Assembly (NCBI GenBank): GCA_015657735.1 | Contig: SSSX01000457.1 | Coordinates: forward strand, 1 to 16,140 | Direction of reading: 5' to 3' | DNA length: 16,140 bases | Source of the DNA: Zoogloeaceae bacterium | GTDB taxonomy: Bacteria; Pseudomonadota; Gammaproteobacteria; Burkholderiales; Rhodocyclaceae | Shown here: positions 7,489 to 16,140 of the stretch, one piece after another | Layout of the letters: each line of letters starts with the position of its first letter | Position numbering within the stretch: position 1 is the stretch's first letter | Translations under genes and position numbers: made by a program | The notes under the pieces: generated by a model | Databases searched by the model: none | Told to the model about the DNA's origin: nothing | Seen by the model: only the letters and a program-made list of their open reading frames with translations

Positions 7489-8783
7489 GGGTTTTCTCCG
7501 GCGGGCGGCGGCGGGGCGGCCCAGGCGTAGCCGCGGGCCAGGCCGCCGAACAGCACGATGAACTGCCAGCCCTGCTGGAAGAACAGGATGGAGTTGGTGA
7601 AGTTGAGGGCGGCGAAGATCGCGAAGCCGGCCATCAGCAGTTCGAACAGCGCCCGCGGCATGCGCCCGGCGCGCACCGCCTGCAGCGCGGTGCGCCACAC
7701 CAGCCAGGCGGCGGCCAGGTAGAAGCCGGCGCCGACCAGGCCGCTGCGCAGCAGCAGCTCGACGTAGCCGCTGTGGTACTGGTTGTAGATGGCCAGGAAG
7801 CTGCGCGACGGATCGCGCTCGAACAGGTGCGACACGCTCGGGCCGACGCCGAGCAGCGGATGCTGGCGCCAGTTTTCCCACGCCAGATGCCACATGTGGA
7901 AGCGCAGGCCGGTGGCGGTGTCGCGCGGCACGGCGGCCGGGTCGCCGGCGGCGATGGCGGCCCAGGTGGAGCCGTCCTTGAAGGCCTCCAGCATGATCCG
8001 TTCCTTGTTGAGCGCGGCGACGGCGAGCAGGATCAGGCCGAGCACCAGACCCAGGCCGAGGACGCGCCGGTCGCCGAGCAGCCGCCCGGCGAGCACGCCG
8101 GCGAGGACCAGCGGCAGCACCGCCAGCGAGGTGCGCGAGGTGGCGGCGGCCCAGGCGAGCAGCAGCGCCGCCAGCGCGGTGGCGCTGGCGAGGCCGGCGG
8201 CGCCGCGGCGGGCGCGGCTCCAGTGCGGCGCTTCGAACAGCGCGAAGAGCATCAGCACGCAGCCGACGGCGCCGACGTCGATGAACAACACCGCCAGGTT
8301 GCGCCCGACGCCGAGCGCCAGATCGTCGTAGTGGTCGGGCGGGCCGACGCCGAGGACGACGTCCCGCGCCAGCTTGTAGAGCACCCCGGCCAGCGCGGCG
8401 AGCAGCGTGGCGACGACCCGCGTGGTGCGGCCGCGGGTGGCGGCGGCGACCAGCGGCACGAAGGCGAAGCTCCACAGTTCGACGAGGGACTGGTACTGGT
8501 GGGCGGCGACGTCCGGGTACAGCGCCGCGCCGCGGACGGCGAGCAGCGTGACGACGCCGATCCACACCAGCCCGAGGCGGACCAGGCGGTCGGCGGCGAC
8601 GCGCCGCCAGTCGCCCGCGCAGGTCGCCGCGAAGGCCAGCAGCAACAGCCCCAGGCCGATGTTGGCGAGCGCGCGGCCGCCCACGTAGCCGAAGGCGAAC
8701 AGGCCCAGCCCGGCGAGTCCAAGGCGCTCGGCGAGGCGATCCGCGACGCGCCCGGCGGTGCCGTGCGCGCTAGCCGGCAGCAT
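7485..8783 (-). CDS. O-antigen ligase/polymerase family membrane protein (WaaL/Wzy-like)
   Basis: This 432-residue protein is dominated by hydrophobic stretches, roughly ten or more membrane segments (for example about 22-56, 68-84, 103-116, 122-136, 163-183, 197-234, 240-257, 347-366, 380-416). A periplasmic loop lies in the C-terminal half. There GLRFHMWHLAWENWRQHPLL (292-311), GVGPSVSHLF (312-321) and YNQYHSGYVELLLRSGLVG (333-351) form the Wzy_C/WaaL (PF04932) signature, including an Arg in the first part and a His in the NxxH element. Ligases of this fold join undecaprenyl-linked glycan to lipid A-core in the periplasm; some homologues are polymerases or protein O-oligosaccharyltransferases. 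The neighbouring msbA and LPS glycosyltransferases favour a lipopolysaccharide role. It overlaps the preceding gene by 14 bases. No Wzx flippase is seen in this window, so the ligase call remains provisional. Confidence 0.8.
   Translation of the reverse strand: MLPASAHGTAGRVADRLAERLGLAGLGLFAFGYVGGRALANIGLGLLLLAFAATCAGDWRRVAADRLVRLGLVWIGVVTLLAVRGAALYPDVAAHQYQSLVELWSFAFVPLVAAATRGRTTRVVATLLAALAGVLYKLARDVVLGVGPPDHYDDLALGVGRNLAVLFIDVGAVGCVLMLFALFEAPHWSRARRGAAGLASATALAALLLAWAAATSRTSLAVLPLVLAGVLAGRLLGDRRVLGLGLVLGLILLAVAALNKERIMLEAFKDGSTWAAIAAGDPAAVPRDTATGLRFHMWHLAWENWRQHPLLGVGPSVSHLFERDPSRSFLAIYNQYHSGYVELLLRSGLVGAGFYLAAAWLVWRTALQAVRAGRMPRALFELLMAGFAIFAALNFTNSILFFQQGWQFIVLFGGLARGYAWAAPPPPAGENP
7496..7499 (-). 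promoter_or_regulatory. Ribosome binding site of the 7488-start glycosyltransferase
   Basis: Minus-strand GGAG followed by AAAACCC and the ATG at 7488 (seven-base spacer). It lies inside the end of the WaaL-like gene. It selects this ATG over the frame that stays open further upstream to 8565, which is a shadow of the WaaL-like gene. Confidence 0.55.
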
Positions 8784-9805
8784 CGGCGGCGGCGCCGGCC
8801 GGCTGCAGGTCGACGACCTCGAAGCCCTTTTCGATGGCGCTGTGGTACATGCCGCGCACGGATTCGCGGCGCACCGGCTCGATGGCCGATTCGGGGATGC
8901 GGAAGATCGTGATCGGCGGATGGACGAGGATGTCGATGGTGTCGACGGCGCTGCTGCCGAAGGAGACGAAGGCGGCGGGGATCGTCGCGGCGTTGACCAG
9001 TTCGATCTCGAGGATGTCCGGCAGGCGGCGGATTTCCATGCCGTAGCGGCGCGAGATCGTCGCCAGGTAGTCGTCCTGCTCCTTGCGGTGGGGGATGTAG
9101 ACGACCTTCGAGAGATCGAGGCGGCGCTGCACCTGGTCGAGGAAGTCGTCGTAGTCGGCGGCGTCGATCAGCACCTCGCGGCGGATGTTGCTGCCGATGA
9201 ACCAGATTTCGGCCGAGCGCGGCTTCTCGCCGATGCGCGACTTGCAGAAGGCCAGCGTGTTGCGCACGACCCGGCGGCGCAGCGCCGGCTGCGGGATGTC
9301 GTAGATCGTGAACAGCCCGGCGCGGTAGTGGAAGGTGGCGCTCAGGCCGAGCGCGGCGAGCAGCGCCGAGGCGGCCGGATGGCGCGCGGTGAAGTTCTTG
9401 CGCTGCAGGTGCAGCGTGCGTTCGGCGATCTGGCGGGCGCGGTGCAGGGTGGCGGTGCCGTCATCGACCAGATGGATCGAATCGAATGAACCTATCTTGT
9501 TGATGAATAGGTTGATCAGGTGCGTCGTGTCGCCGAAGAACAGGTGGGCGAAGTGGCGGTGGCGGCGGAACACCCGCAGCATCACCGGCAGCTGGTGGCG
9601 CGTGGGGTAGAGCGGGAAGAAGTGCACCTCGCGCCAGTGGGGATAGTGGTCGAGCAGGCGGCGCATCAGGTCGCGGTCGCGTTCGGCGCGCCAGGCGCAG
9701 ACCAGCACGTTGTCGCCGCCGCGCAGGCCGAAGTGCTCGCAGGCTTCGATGCAGTTGAGCAGTTGCAGCGGCGTGCGGCAGATGTACAGATTGGGCAGGC
9801 GGGCG

Positions 9806-9813
<8 letters not shown>
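8770..9813 (-). CDS. Putative sialyltransferase-like glycosyltransferase (GT52/polyST-like)
   Basis: This 347-residue protein starts at a GTG (9813) that overlaps the end of msbA by eight bases. The opening PNLYICRTPLQLLNCIEA (7-24) is typical of the GT52/polysialyltransferase-like superfamily, whose first strand leads into a TPLQ turn. Further matches are LVDDGTAT (115-122; acidic-Gly motif), VVYIPHRKE (237-245, the position of the HP motif, here His-Arg instead of His-Pro) and FVSFGSSAVDTI (282-293, the Ser-Ser motif). Members use CMP-activated nine-carbon sugars or related donors and act at the cytoplasmic face. The linked CMP-pseudaminic acid pathway makes a pseudaminyltransferase role attractive but inferred. 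The His-Pro to His-Arg change departs from the characterised enzymes. It shares the three-motif plan with the 7488-start gene but looks only distantly similar to it. Confidence 0.7.
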
Positions 9814-11556
<1,743 letters not shown>

Positions 11557-11560
<4 letters not shown>

Positions 11561-12219
11561 TCCCGGTGCAGCACCTTGTCGACGATCAGGCTGGCCCAGC
11601 CGTCCTCGCGGAAGCGCGCGTGCAGTTCGAGGCGGTTGTATTCGGTATCGACCCATTCGAGGAAGCCGATCGGCGACTGGGCGTTGCGCGCCACGTAGGT
11701 GGCGAAGAAGAAGTCGAGCACGCCGGTCTTGGCGTTCTTGAAGTGGCCGTAGCGCCAGCCCAGCTCGCTCATCGCGTCCTCGACGCGGTGGCCCAGGTGC
11801 AGGATGCGGTACAGCGCGGCGCCGATGCCGGCCCGGTCGGCGCCCGACTTGCAGTGCAGCAGCGCCGGGTATTCGATGCTCTTGAACAGATCGTCCATCG
11901 CGTGCACCTCCTCCACCTCGGGCGGCGTGCGCGAGTACAGCTTGATGTCGTGGAGGGCCAGCCCGAGCTTGTCGCAGGCTTCCTTCTCGAGCGCGTAGGA
12001 GCCGTAGCCGTGCGGCCCGCGCAGGTTGATCACGGTGCGCAGGCCGAGTTTCTTCTGGTAGCCGGCGAGCTGCGCCGGGCTGGGCTGGCTGGAGCGGTAC
12101 ATGCCGCCGCCGAGATCGTAGAAATTGTTGTACAGCGCGCGGATCGCGCCGTGGTCCACCAGGTGCATGTCGAGCCATGCGCGCACGCGGCCGCCGGTAC
12201 GGGAGATGTCCATCGTCAT
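11557..12219 (-). CDS. Dual-specificity/tyrosine-phosphatase-like protein
   Basis: This 220-residue cytoplasmic-looking protein carries the cysteine-phosphatase P-loop HCKSGADRAG (122-131), with Cys123 as the predicted nucleophile and Arg129 binding phosphate (CX5R). Upstream elements YRSSQPSPAQL (41-51) and TVINLRG (62-68) are typical of bacterial DSP/DUF442-like phosphatases. No signal peptide is evident. The gene is locked between the heptose kinase (ATGA overlap at 12216-12219) and msbA (ATGA overlap at 11557-11560), with a GGAG Shine-Dalgarno sequence at 12228-12231. Such placement suggests a phosphatase for an LPS precursor or a regulator of cluster proteins rather than a general tyrosine phosphatase. 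Substrate is unknown. Known family members act on phosphotyrosine, phosphoinositides, glycogen or lipid phosphates, so family membership alone does not decide. Confidence 0.8.
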
Positions 12220-13484
12220 CGGGCGGGCTCCGGGGCGGGCAGGATGTCGGGGCGGATTTCGGCGACGAGGCGCGCGCGGGCCTCGTCGTCGGCCTGCACG
12301 ATCCAGTCGATCGGGCGCAGCGCGGCCAGCACCGCCAGGGTGTCGGCGTCGGTGGCGGCGGGTTCGATCACCAGCAGGCGGCCGGCGTGTTGCGCGGCGG
12401 CGTCGAGGCGGGCCAGCAGCGCGCCGTCGGGCCGGCCGAGCGGACCGTTCAGCACGGCGATGCGTTCGCCGGCGGCGCGGGCACGCTGGCAGGCGGCGAT
12501 GGCGGCGTCGGCGCCGAGCAGGCCGTGGGCCAGCGGCGCGTGGGCGTTCATCGCGGCGTGCAGTTCGTCGAGGCTGGCGGTGGCGGTGCCGAGCTTGCCG
12601 ACCACCACGCCGGCGGCCAGGTTGGCCAGCGCGGTGGCCTCGCGCAGCGGCAGGCCGGCGGCGATGCCGCAGCCGAGGGCCGCCGACACCGTGTCGCCGG
12701 CGCCGGTGACGTCATAGACTTCCAGCGCGCGGGTCGGCTGGTGATGGGCCGGCTGGCCCTTTTGCAGCAGCGTCACGCCGTGTTCGCCGCGGGTCACCAG
12801 CAGCGCTTCGAGGTCGAGTTCGGCGCGCAGCGCTTCGCCGCGGGCGATCAGCGTGGCCTCGTCGGGGCACGCGCCGACGACGGCTTCGAACTCGGCCAGA
12901 TTCGGCTTGACGATGGTCGCGCCGCGGTAGCGCGAGAAGTCGGTGCCCTTCGGGTCGACCACCACCGGGATGCCGCGCGCCCGCGCCGCGGCGATCAGCC
13001 CGGCGACGTCGGCGAGGGTGCCTTTGGCGTAGTCGGACAGCACCAGCACGTGCACGCCGTCGAGGTGGCCGGCCAGCACTTCGCCGACCCGCGCCGCATG
13101 GCAGGCGTCGAAGGGCGCTTCGAAATCGAGGCGGATCAGCTGCTGGTGGCGCGAGATGACCCGCAGCTTGGTGATCGTCGGGGCGTCGGCCAGCCGGGCG
13201 AAGGCGCAGGCGACGTCGCGGGCGGTGAGGCAGTCTTCGAGCAGGCGCCCGGCCTCGTCGTCGCCGACCAGCCCGACGACCCGCGCCCGCGCGCCGAGCG
13301 ACGCGGCGTTGAGGGCCACGTTGCCGGCGCCGCCGGCGCGCACCTCGTCGTTCTTGACCTGCACCACCGGCACCGGCGCTTCCGGCGAAATGCGCGCCGT
13401 CGCCCCGTGCCAGTAGCGGTCGAGCATCACGTCGCCGCAGACGAGCACGCGACAGGCGGAAAAGTCCGGCAGGGCAAAATGCAT
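12216..13484 (-). CDS. D-glycero-beta-D-manno-heptose-7-phosphate kinase (HldE/RfaE1-type) with degenerate nucleotidyltransferase tail
   Basis: In this 422-residue protein, residues 1-315 are an intact PfkB/ribokinase-type heptose kinase. CGDVMLDRYWHG (16-27) opens the domain. ISPEAPVPVV (32-41) and RAGGAGNVALN (49-59) form the sugar site, VDPKGTDFSRYRG and VKPNLAEFE (192-200) follow, and DVTGAGDT (258-265) holds the anion hole and catalytic Asp264. It phosphorylates heptose 7-phosphate at C1 in ADP-heptose synthesis for the LPS inner core. Residues about 325-422 match the HldE cytidylyl/adenylyltransferase domain in outline: GERIAVLNG (339-347), LAALRPIDWIVQ (386-397) and LVAEIRPDIL (406-415). 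The HxGH nucleotide motif is replaced by RPDG and the tail stops before the KGGDY-type segment. The second activity is probably lost and supplied elsewhere. No clear Shine-Dalgarno sequence is seen, but the N-terminus aligns with family starts. Confidence 0.88.
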   Translation of the reverse strand: MHFALPDFSACRVLVCGDVMLDRYWHGATARISPEAPVPVVQVKNDEVRAGGAGNVALNAASLGARARVVGLVGDDEAGRLLEDCLTARDVACAFARLADAPTITKLRVISRHQQLIRLDFEAPFDACHAARVGEVLAGHLDGVHVLVLSDYAKGTLADVAGLIAAARARGIPVVVDPKGTDFSRYRGATIVKPNLAEFEAVVGACPDEATLIARGEALRAELDLEALLVTRGEHGVTLLQKGQPAHHQPTRALEVYDVTGAGDTVSAALGCGIAAGLPLREATALANLAAGVVVGKLGTATASLDELHAAMNAHAPLAHGLLGADAAIAACQRARAAGERIAVLNGPLGRPDGALLARLDAAAQHAGRLLVIEPAATDADTLAVLAALRPIDWIVQADDEARARLVAEIRPDILPAPEPAR

Positions 13485-13601
13485 GGGTGAGACGGCTGCT
13501 GCGGGTGGCGGGCCGGGGGTCGGAAAGCGCCGATTATCGCATCAAGGGCGACGGGGCGGGGAAGCGGGGGGCCGTGCGCCGGGGCGGCGGCGCGCGGCGC
13601 G
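13485..13601 (-). promoter_or_regulatory. Gap before the heptose kinase: weak hairpin and possible -10 element
   Basis: Within 117 bases, a GATAAT on the minus strand (13533-13538, plus-strand ATTATC) matches five of six -10 bases and lies about 48 bases before the kinase ATG. No good -35 was found at 16-18 bases. A GC-only hairpin (GCGCCG, six-base loop, CGGCGC) lies at 13576-13593 just after the stop of the upstream small gene; it has no T-run, so it is at best a weak terminator. Together they hint that the LPS block starts a new transcript here. Confidence 0.35.
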
Positions 13602-13910
13602 TCAGCTTTTCAGCGCCGCCAGAAAGGCCTGCCGGGCCGCTTCGAGGCGGGGTTTCGAGAAGTCGTCGGTGAGCCGCTGGCAGGTCTGGAAGAAGTCGTC
13701 GAAGGCGGCCAGGACCCGCGCTTCGTCGAGCTGGCGGGCGGCCGGCGCGGCGGCGGCGGGGGGCGCTTCGCCGATCGGCCGGAGCGTGGCGTAGCGCGGG
13801 ATCATGCGCTGGCCGCCGTTTTCGGCGGCGGCGGTCAGCGGGCCGGTCTTGGTGAAGATCTGGCCGTCGTATTCGAAGCGGGCGCCGAGGGGCAGCTGGT
13901 TGAGTTTCAT
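13602..13910 (-). CDS. Small conserved-looking protein of unknown function, radical SAM companion
   Basis: This 102-residue protein is not assigned to a named family. Residues 1-45 look like a compact beta-rich module (GARFEYDGQIFTKTGPLT at 9-26, GGQRMIPRYA at 32-41). A Pro/Ala-rich linker (48-58, EAPPAAAAPAA) then leads to a predicted helical C-terminal part (about 60-102) rich in Ala, Leu, Phe and charged residues. The coding bias matches its neighbours and the frame is clean. It starts 36 bases after the radical SAM stop and is separated from the heptose kinase by 117 bases. It therefore belongs transcriptionally with the radical SAM gene and may be its partner or peptide substrate, though nothing in the sequence proves that. 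No cysteine pair, signal peptide or membrane segment is present. No clear Shine-Dalgarno sequence precedes the ATG. Confidence 0.7.
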   Translation of the reverse strand: MKLNQLPLGARFEYDGQIFTKTGPLTAAAENGGQRMIPRYATLRPIGEAPPAAAAPAARQLDEARVLAAFDDFFQTCQRLTDDFSKPRLEAARQAFLAALKS

Positions 13911-13946
13911 GGCGATGAGGGGGCGGGATGGCGGGAGGCGGGGCGT

Positions 13947-15869
13947 TCAGTGGGCGGCCAGCGCGCGCTCGATGAAGTTGCGCGGCACGCGGGGGCGCGG
14001 CACCTTGACGTCGAACCAGCGCCGCACGTCCTGCTCGAGGCCGATGCCGTGCATGTAGTTGTAGAGCGCCTTGTTGAGCGCGACGCCGAGGCTGTCGTGG
14101 TCGACGCCGGTCGGGTCGATGAAGCCGACGTCGTTCTTGGCGAAGCTGACCGGCGGCAGCGGCTTGAGCTTGACCCCGTATTCGTCGGGGTTCTGGCCGA
14201 CCGGCGAATGCACGGTGCACACGAAGCGGTGGAAGAAGCCGGACTGGATGCAGCCGGCGTCGAACAGCTGGCGGACGTATTCCAGCGCGTCGACGGTGTC
14301 CTGCACGGTTTGGGTCGGGAAGCCGTACATCAGGTAGGCGTGGACGAGGATGCCGGCGTCGGAGAAACCCTTGGTGACGCGCGCCACCTGATCGACCGAG
14401 ACGCCCTTCTTCATCAGTTTGAGCAGGCGGTCGGAGGCCACTTCGAGGCCGCCGGAGATGGCGATGCAGCCGCTGTCGGCGAGCTGCCGGCACAGTTCGG
14501 GCGTGAAGGATTTTTCGAAGCGGATGTTGCCCCACCACGAAATCGCCCGGTTGCGCCGCGCCAGTTCGTCGGCCATCGCCTTGAGGGCTTTCGGTGGGGC
14601 CGCTTCGTCGACGAAGTGGAAGCCGGTCTGGCCGGTTTCGGCGACCACCGCTTCGATGCGGTCGACCAGCGTGGTGGCGGCGATGCCGTCGTAGCGGCCG
14701 ATGTAGTCGAGGCTGACGTCGCAGAAGCTGCACTTCTTCCAGTAGCAGCCGTGGGCGACGGTGAGCTTGTTCCAGCGCCCGTCGGACCACAGGCGGTGCA
14801 TCGGGTTGAGCATGTCGAGGATCGACAGGTAGCGGTCGAGCGGGAGGCCGTCCCAGGTCGGGGTGCCGACCTCGGCGAACGGGATGTCGGGTTCGGCGAG
14901 GTTGATGTAGCGCACCGCGCCGCTGCCGGCATCGCCGTCGCGGACGTAGGTGCGCACGAGGCGCGAGCGGCCGCGCTGGCCGTCGAGGTGTTCGAGCAGC
15001 GCCAGCAGCGGCCGCTCGCCGTCGTCGAGGGTGACGAAATCGAAGTAGTCGAAGACGCGCGGGTCGGAGAGTTCGCGCAGTTCGGTATTGACGAAGCCGC
15101 CGCCCAGCACGGTGACGATGGCCGGGTTGTCGGCCTTGATGGTCTGGGCGATGCGGAAGGCGGCATACACCGAGCCGGGGAAGGGCACCGACAGCAGCAC
15201 GAGCTGCGGCGCGTGGCGTTCGATGGCGGCGCGGGTGAGGCGCTGCAGGCTGGCGTCGACCAGCGTCGGCGGGGCGGCGAGGGCGGCGGCCAGCGGCGCG
15301 AAGGTGGGCTGGGCCATGGCCAGCGATTCGGCGTAACGGACGAATTCGAAACGCGGGTCGGCGGCTTCGCGCAGCACGTCGGCGAGGTCGTTGAGGTAGA
15401 GGGTGGCGAGGTGGCGGGCCTTGTCCTGCACGCCCAGCGCGCCGAAGGCCCAGGCCAGCGGGTCGCCGCCGTCGGGGTCGTAGTAGACGTCCAGCGACGC
15501 GAAGCGCGGGCCTTCGGGCAGGAAGGCGCGGCTGGCGATGCGGTGGGCGAGGGTCGGATCGCGGCCCTGCAGGAAGGCCAGCACCGGGCCGGCGGTGGCG
15601 GCGTAGCGCTCGAACTGGGCGTCGAAGGCGGTCAGCAGGTCGGGGCGCTGCTTGGCCGGCAGCGCGCGGATCTGGTCGCGCAGCGCGGCGAGGCCGGCGG
15701 CCGAGAAGAGGTCGAGCACCAGTTTCAGGGCCAGGTCGTCCTGCGCCGCAGCGACGCCGCGCGAGCGCAGGAAGCCGGTGAGGTAGGCGGTGGACGGGTA
15801 GGGCGTGTTGAGCTGGGTCATCGGCGGGATGAGCGACAGCACGCGGCAGGCGGCGGCGGGGGCGGACAT
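13947..15869 (-). CDS. B12-binding-type radical SAM protein of unknown function
   Basis: From the ATG at 15869 this is a 640-residue protein. The opening RVLSLIPPMTQLNTPYPSTA (9-28) is the first strand and loop usual for cobalamin-domain radical SAM enzymes. A second part of that Rossmann-like domain follows after a long helical insert (about 45-205), with LVLLSVPFPGS (223-233) and IVTVLGGGFVN (251-261). No DxHxxG cobalamin motif is visible. The radical SAM core starts at AHGCYWKKCSFCDVSLDY (372-389), with Cys375, Cys380 and Cys383 arranged as CX4CX2C rather than CX3CX2C. It continues through FHFVDEAAPPKAL (417-429), ISWWGNIRFEK (443-453), ISGGLEVASDRLLKLMKKG (471-489) and LMYGFPTQT (513-521). 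Family relatives do methylations or C-C chemistry, but no substrate can be named. An in-frame extension to 15968 is open but dissimilar to family starts; no start has a strong Shine-Dalgarno sequence. Confidence 0.85.
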   Translation of the reverse strand: MSAPAAACRVLSLIPPMTQLNTPYPSTAYLTGFLRSRGVAAAQDDLALKLVLDLFSAAGLAALRDQIRALPAKQRPDLLTAFDAQFERYAATAGPVLAFLQGRDPTLAHRIASRAFLPEGPRFASLDVYYDPDGGDPLAWAFGALGVQDKARHLATLYLNDLADVLREAADPRFEFVRYAESLAMAQPTFAPLAAALAAPPTLVDASLQRLTRAAIERHAPQLVLLSVPFPGSVYAAFRIAQTIKADNPAIVTVLGGGFVNTELRELSDPRVFDYFDFVTLDDGERPLLALLEHLDGQRGRSRLVRTYVRDGDAGSGAVRYINLAEPDIPFAEVGTPTWDGLPLDRYLSILDMLNPMHRLWSDGRWNKLTVAHGCYWKKCSFCDVSLDYIGRYDGIAATTLVDRIEAVVAETGQTGFHFVDEAAPPKALKAMADELARRNRAISWWGNIRFEKSFTPELCRQLADSGCIAISGGLEVASDRLLKLMKKGVSVDQVARVTKGFSDAGILVHAYLMYGFPTQTVQDTVDALEYVRQLFDAGCIQSGFFHRFVCTVHSPVGQNPDEYGVKLKPLPPVSFAKNDVGFIDPTGVDHDSLGVALNKALYNYMHGIGLEQDVRRWFDVKVPRPRVPRNFIERALAAH

Positions 15870-16055
15870 GGCGGATGCGGCGACGGCGGGCGGGGCGCCC
15901 ATGATAACGGATCGCCGCGCCGGGCCGCGCCATGCAGGCCACCACGAAGCGGCTCGCGATATATGCAAATCGGGATTGCCGGCCTACACTTCCGGGTATC
16001 GGTGCGCCCCGCGTGGGCGCGCCTGCTTCCCAATGATCGCCGGAGCTGCTCCGCC
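15870..16055. promoter_or_regulatory. Divergent intergenic region between the radical SAM gene and the plus-strand gene
   Basis: These 186 bases separate genes pointing away from each other, so promoters for both should lie here. The one AT-rich spot is near 15959-15970 (ATATATGCAAAT), a likely melting region, but no consensus -35/-10 pair stands out on either strand. A 9-bp hairpin with one G-T wobble lies at 16001-16023 on the plus strand. Confidence 0.45.
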
Positions 16056-16140
16056 ATGAACGACGACTACGACTACCGTGCCACCTTCGACCTCAGCCAG
16101 GGCGACCTGAAGGCCATCGACCAGGCCCTGGCGCTCCTCG
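16056..16140 (+). CDS. Start of an unidentified plus-strand gene (runs off the right edge)
   Basis: An ATG at 16056 opens a frame with no stop through the last base. The 28 visible residues begin MNDDYDYR and continue with an acidic, helix-forming stretch (LSQGDLKAIDQALALL). Codon choice (GAC, CTG, GCC, AAG) fits the local coding style. A GGAG Shine-Dalgarno sequence lies at 16042-16045, ten bases before the ATG. Too little is present to identify a family. It is transcribed divergently from the radical SAM gene, so it need not belong to the LPS cluster. Confidence 0.6.
   Translation, partial: MNDDYDYRATFDLSQGDLKAIDQALALL

Noticed and set aside
13576..13593. Rho-independent terminator after the small unknown gene
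   Set aside because: The hairpin is real in sequence, but there is no following T-run and comparable GC palindromes occur by chance in such GC-rich DNA, so it is mentioned only as a weak possibility within the gap.
15870..15968. Longer N-terminus for the radical SAM protein (starting at 15968 or 15902)
   Set aside because: The extra 33 residues (Trp/Arg/Ala-rich) do not resemble family N-termini, which start a few residues before the IPPxTQ strand. No Shine-Dalgarno sequence supports either ATG, though this is not excluded experimentally.

Overview
The window is about 70% GC by eye and almost completely coding, with strong G/C bias at third codon positions. Gene content and protein style point to a Gram-negative Betaproteobacterium, plausibly of the Rhodocyclales (Azoarcus/Thauera-like); that assignment is inferred from GC and protein resemblance, not proved. 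Fourteen genes are supported. Thirteen lie on the minus strand, so they are transcribed from right to left. Only the fragment at the far right (16056 to the end) is on the plus strand. No RNA gene, insertion sequence, CRISPR array or integrase is visible, and no gap without a gene exceeds 190 bases.

Reading in the direction of transcription, a B12-type radical SAM protein (15869-13947) and a 102-residue companion of unknown function (13910-13602) come first. After a 117-base gap follows a tightly overlapped block: a heptose-phosphate kinase of the HldE/HldA type with a decayed second domain (13484-12216), a dual-specificity-type phosphatase (12219-11557), a lipid A exporter MsbA (11560-9806), a sialyltransferase-like glycosyltransferase (9813-8770), a WaaL/Wzy-type O-antigen ligase or polymerase (8783-7485) and a second sialyltransferase-like glycosyltransferase (7488-6454).

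After a 115-base gap comes a pseudaminic acid cassette: pseB (6338-5340), pseC (5337-4189), pseF (4192-3485), one long gene fusing a WbqC-family domain to PseG and PseH (3488-1194), and pseI (1197-139). A GT9 heptosyltransferase (122 to the left edge) follows 16 bases later. All six activities needed to convert UDP-GlcNAc to CMP-pseudaminic acid are present in five genes. The route is dehydration/epimerisation (PseB), transamination (PseC), N4-acetylation (PseH domain), UDP removal (PseG domain), condensation with phosphoenolpyruvate (PseI) and CMP activation (PseF).

Because the cassette lies among lipid A/core genes (heptose kinase, MsbA, WaaL-like, heptosyltransferase) and no flagellar gene is present, the likeliest reading is that this cell decorates its lipooligosaccharide or O-antigen with a pseudaminic-acid-type nonulosonate. 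The two sialyltransferase-like enzymes would then be the candidate transferases. The most unusual items are the WbqC-PseG-PseH triple fusion, the heptose kinase with a degenerate nucleotidyltransferase tail, the phosphatase embedded between heptose kinase and MsbA, and the radical SAM protein with a CX4CX2C cluster motif.
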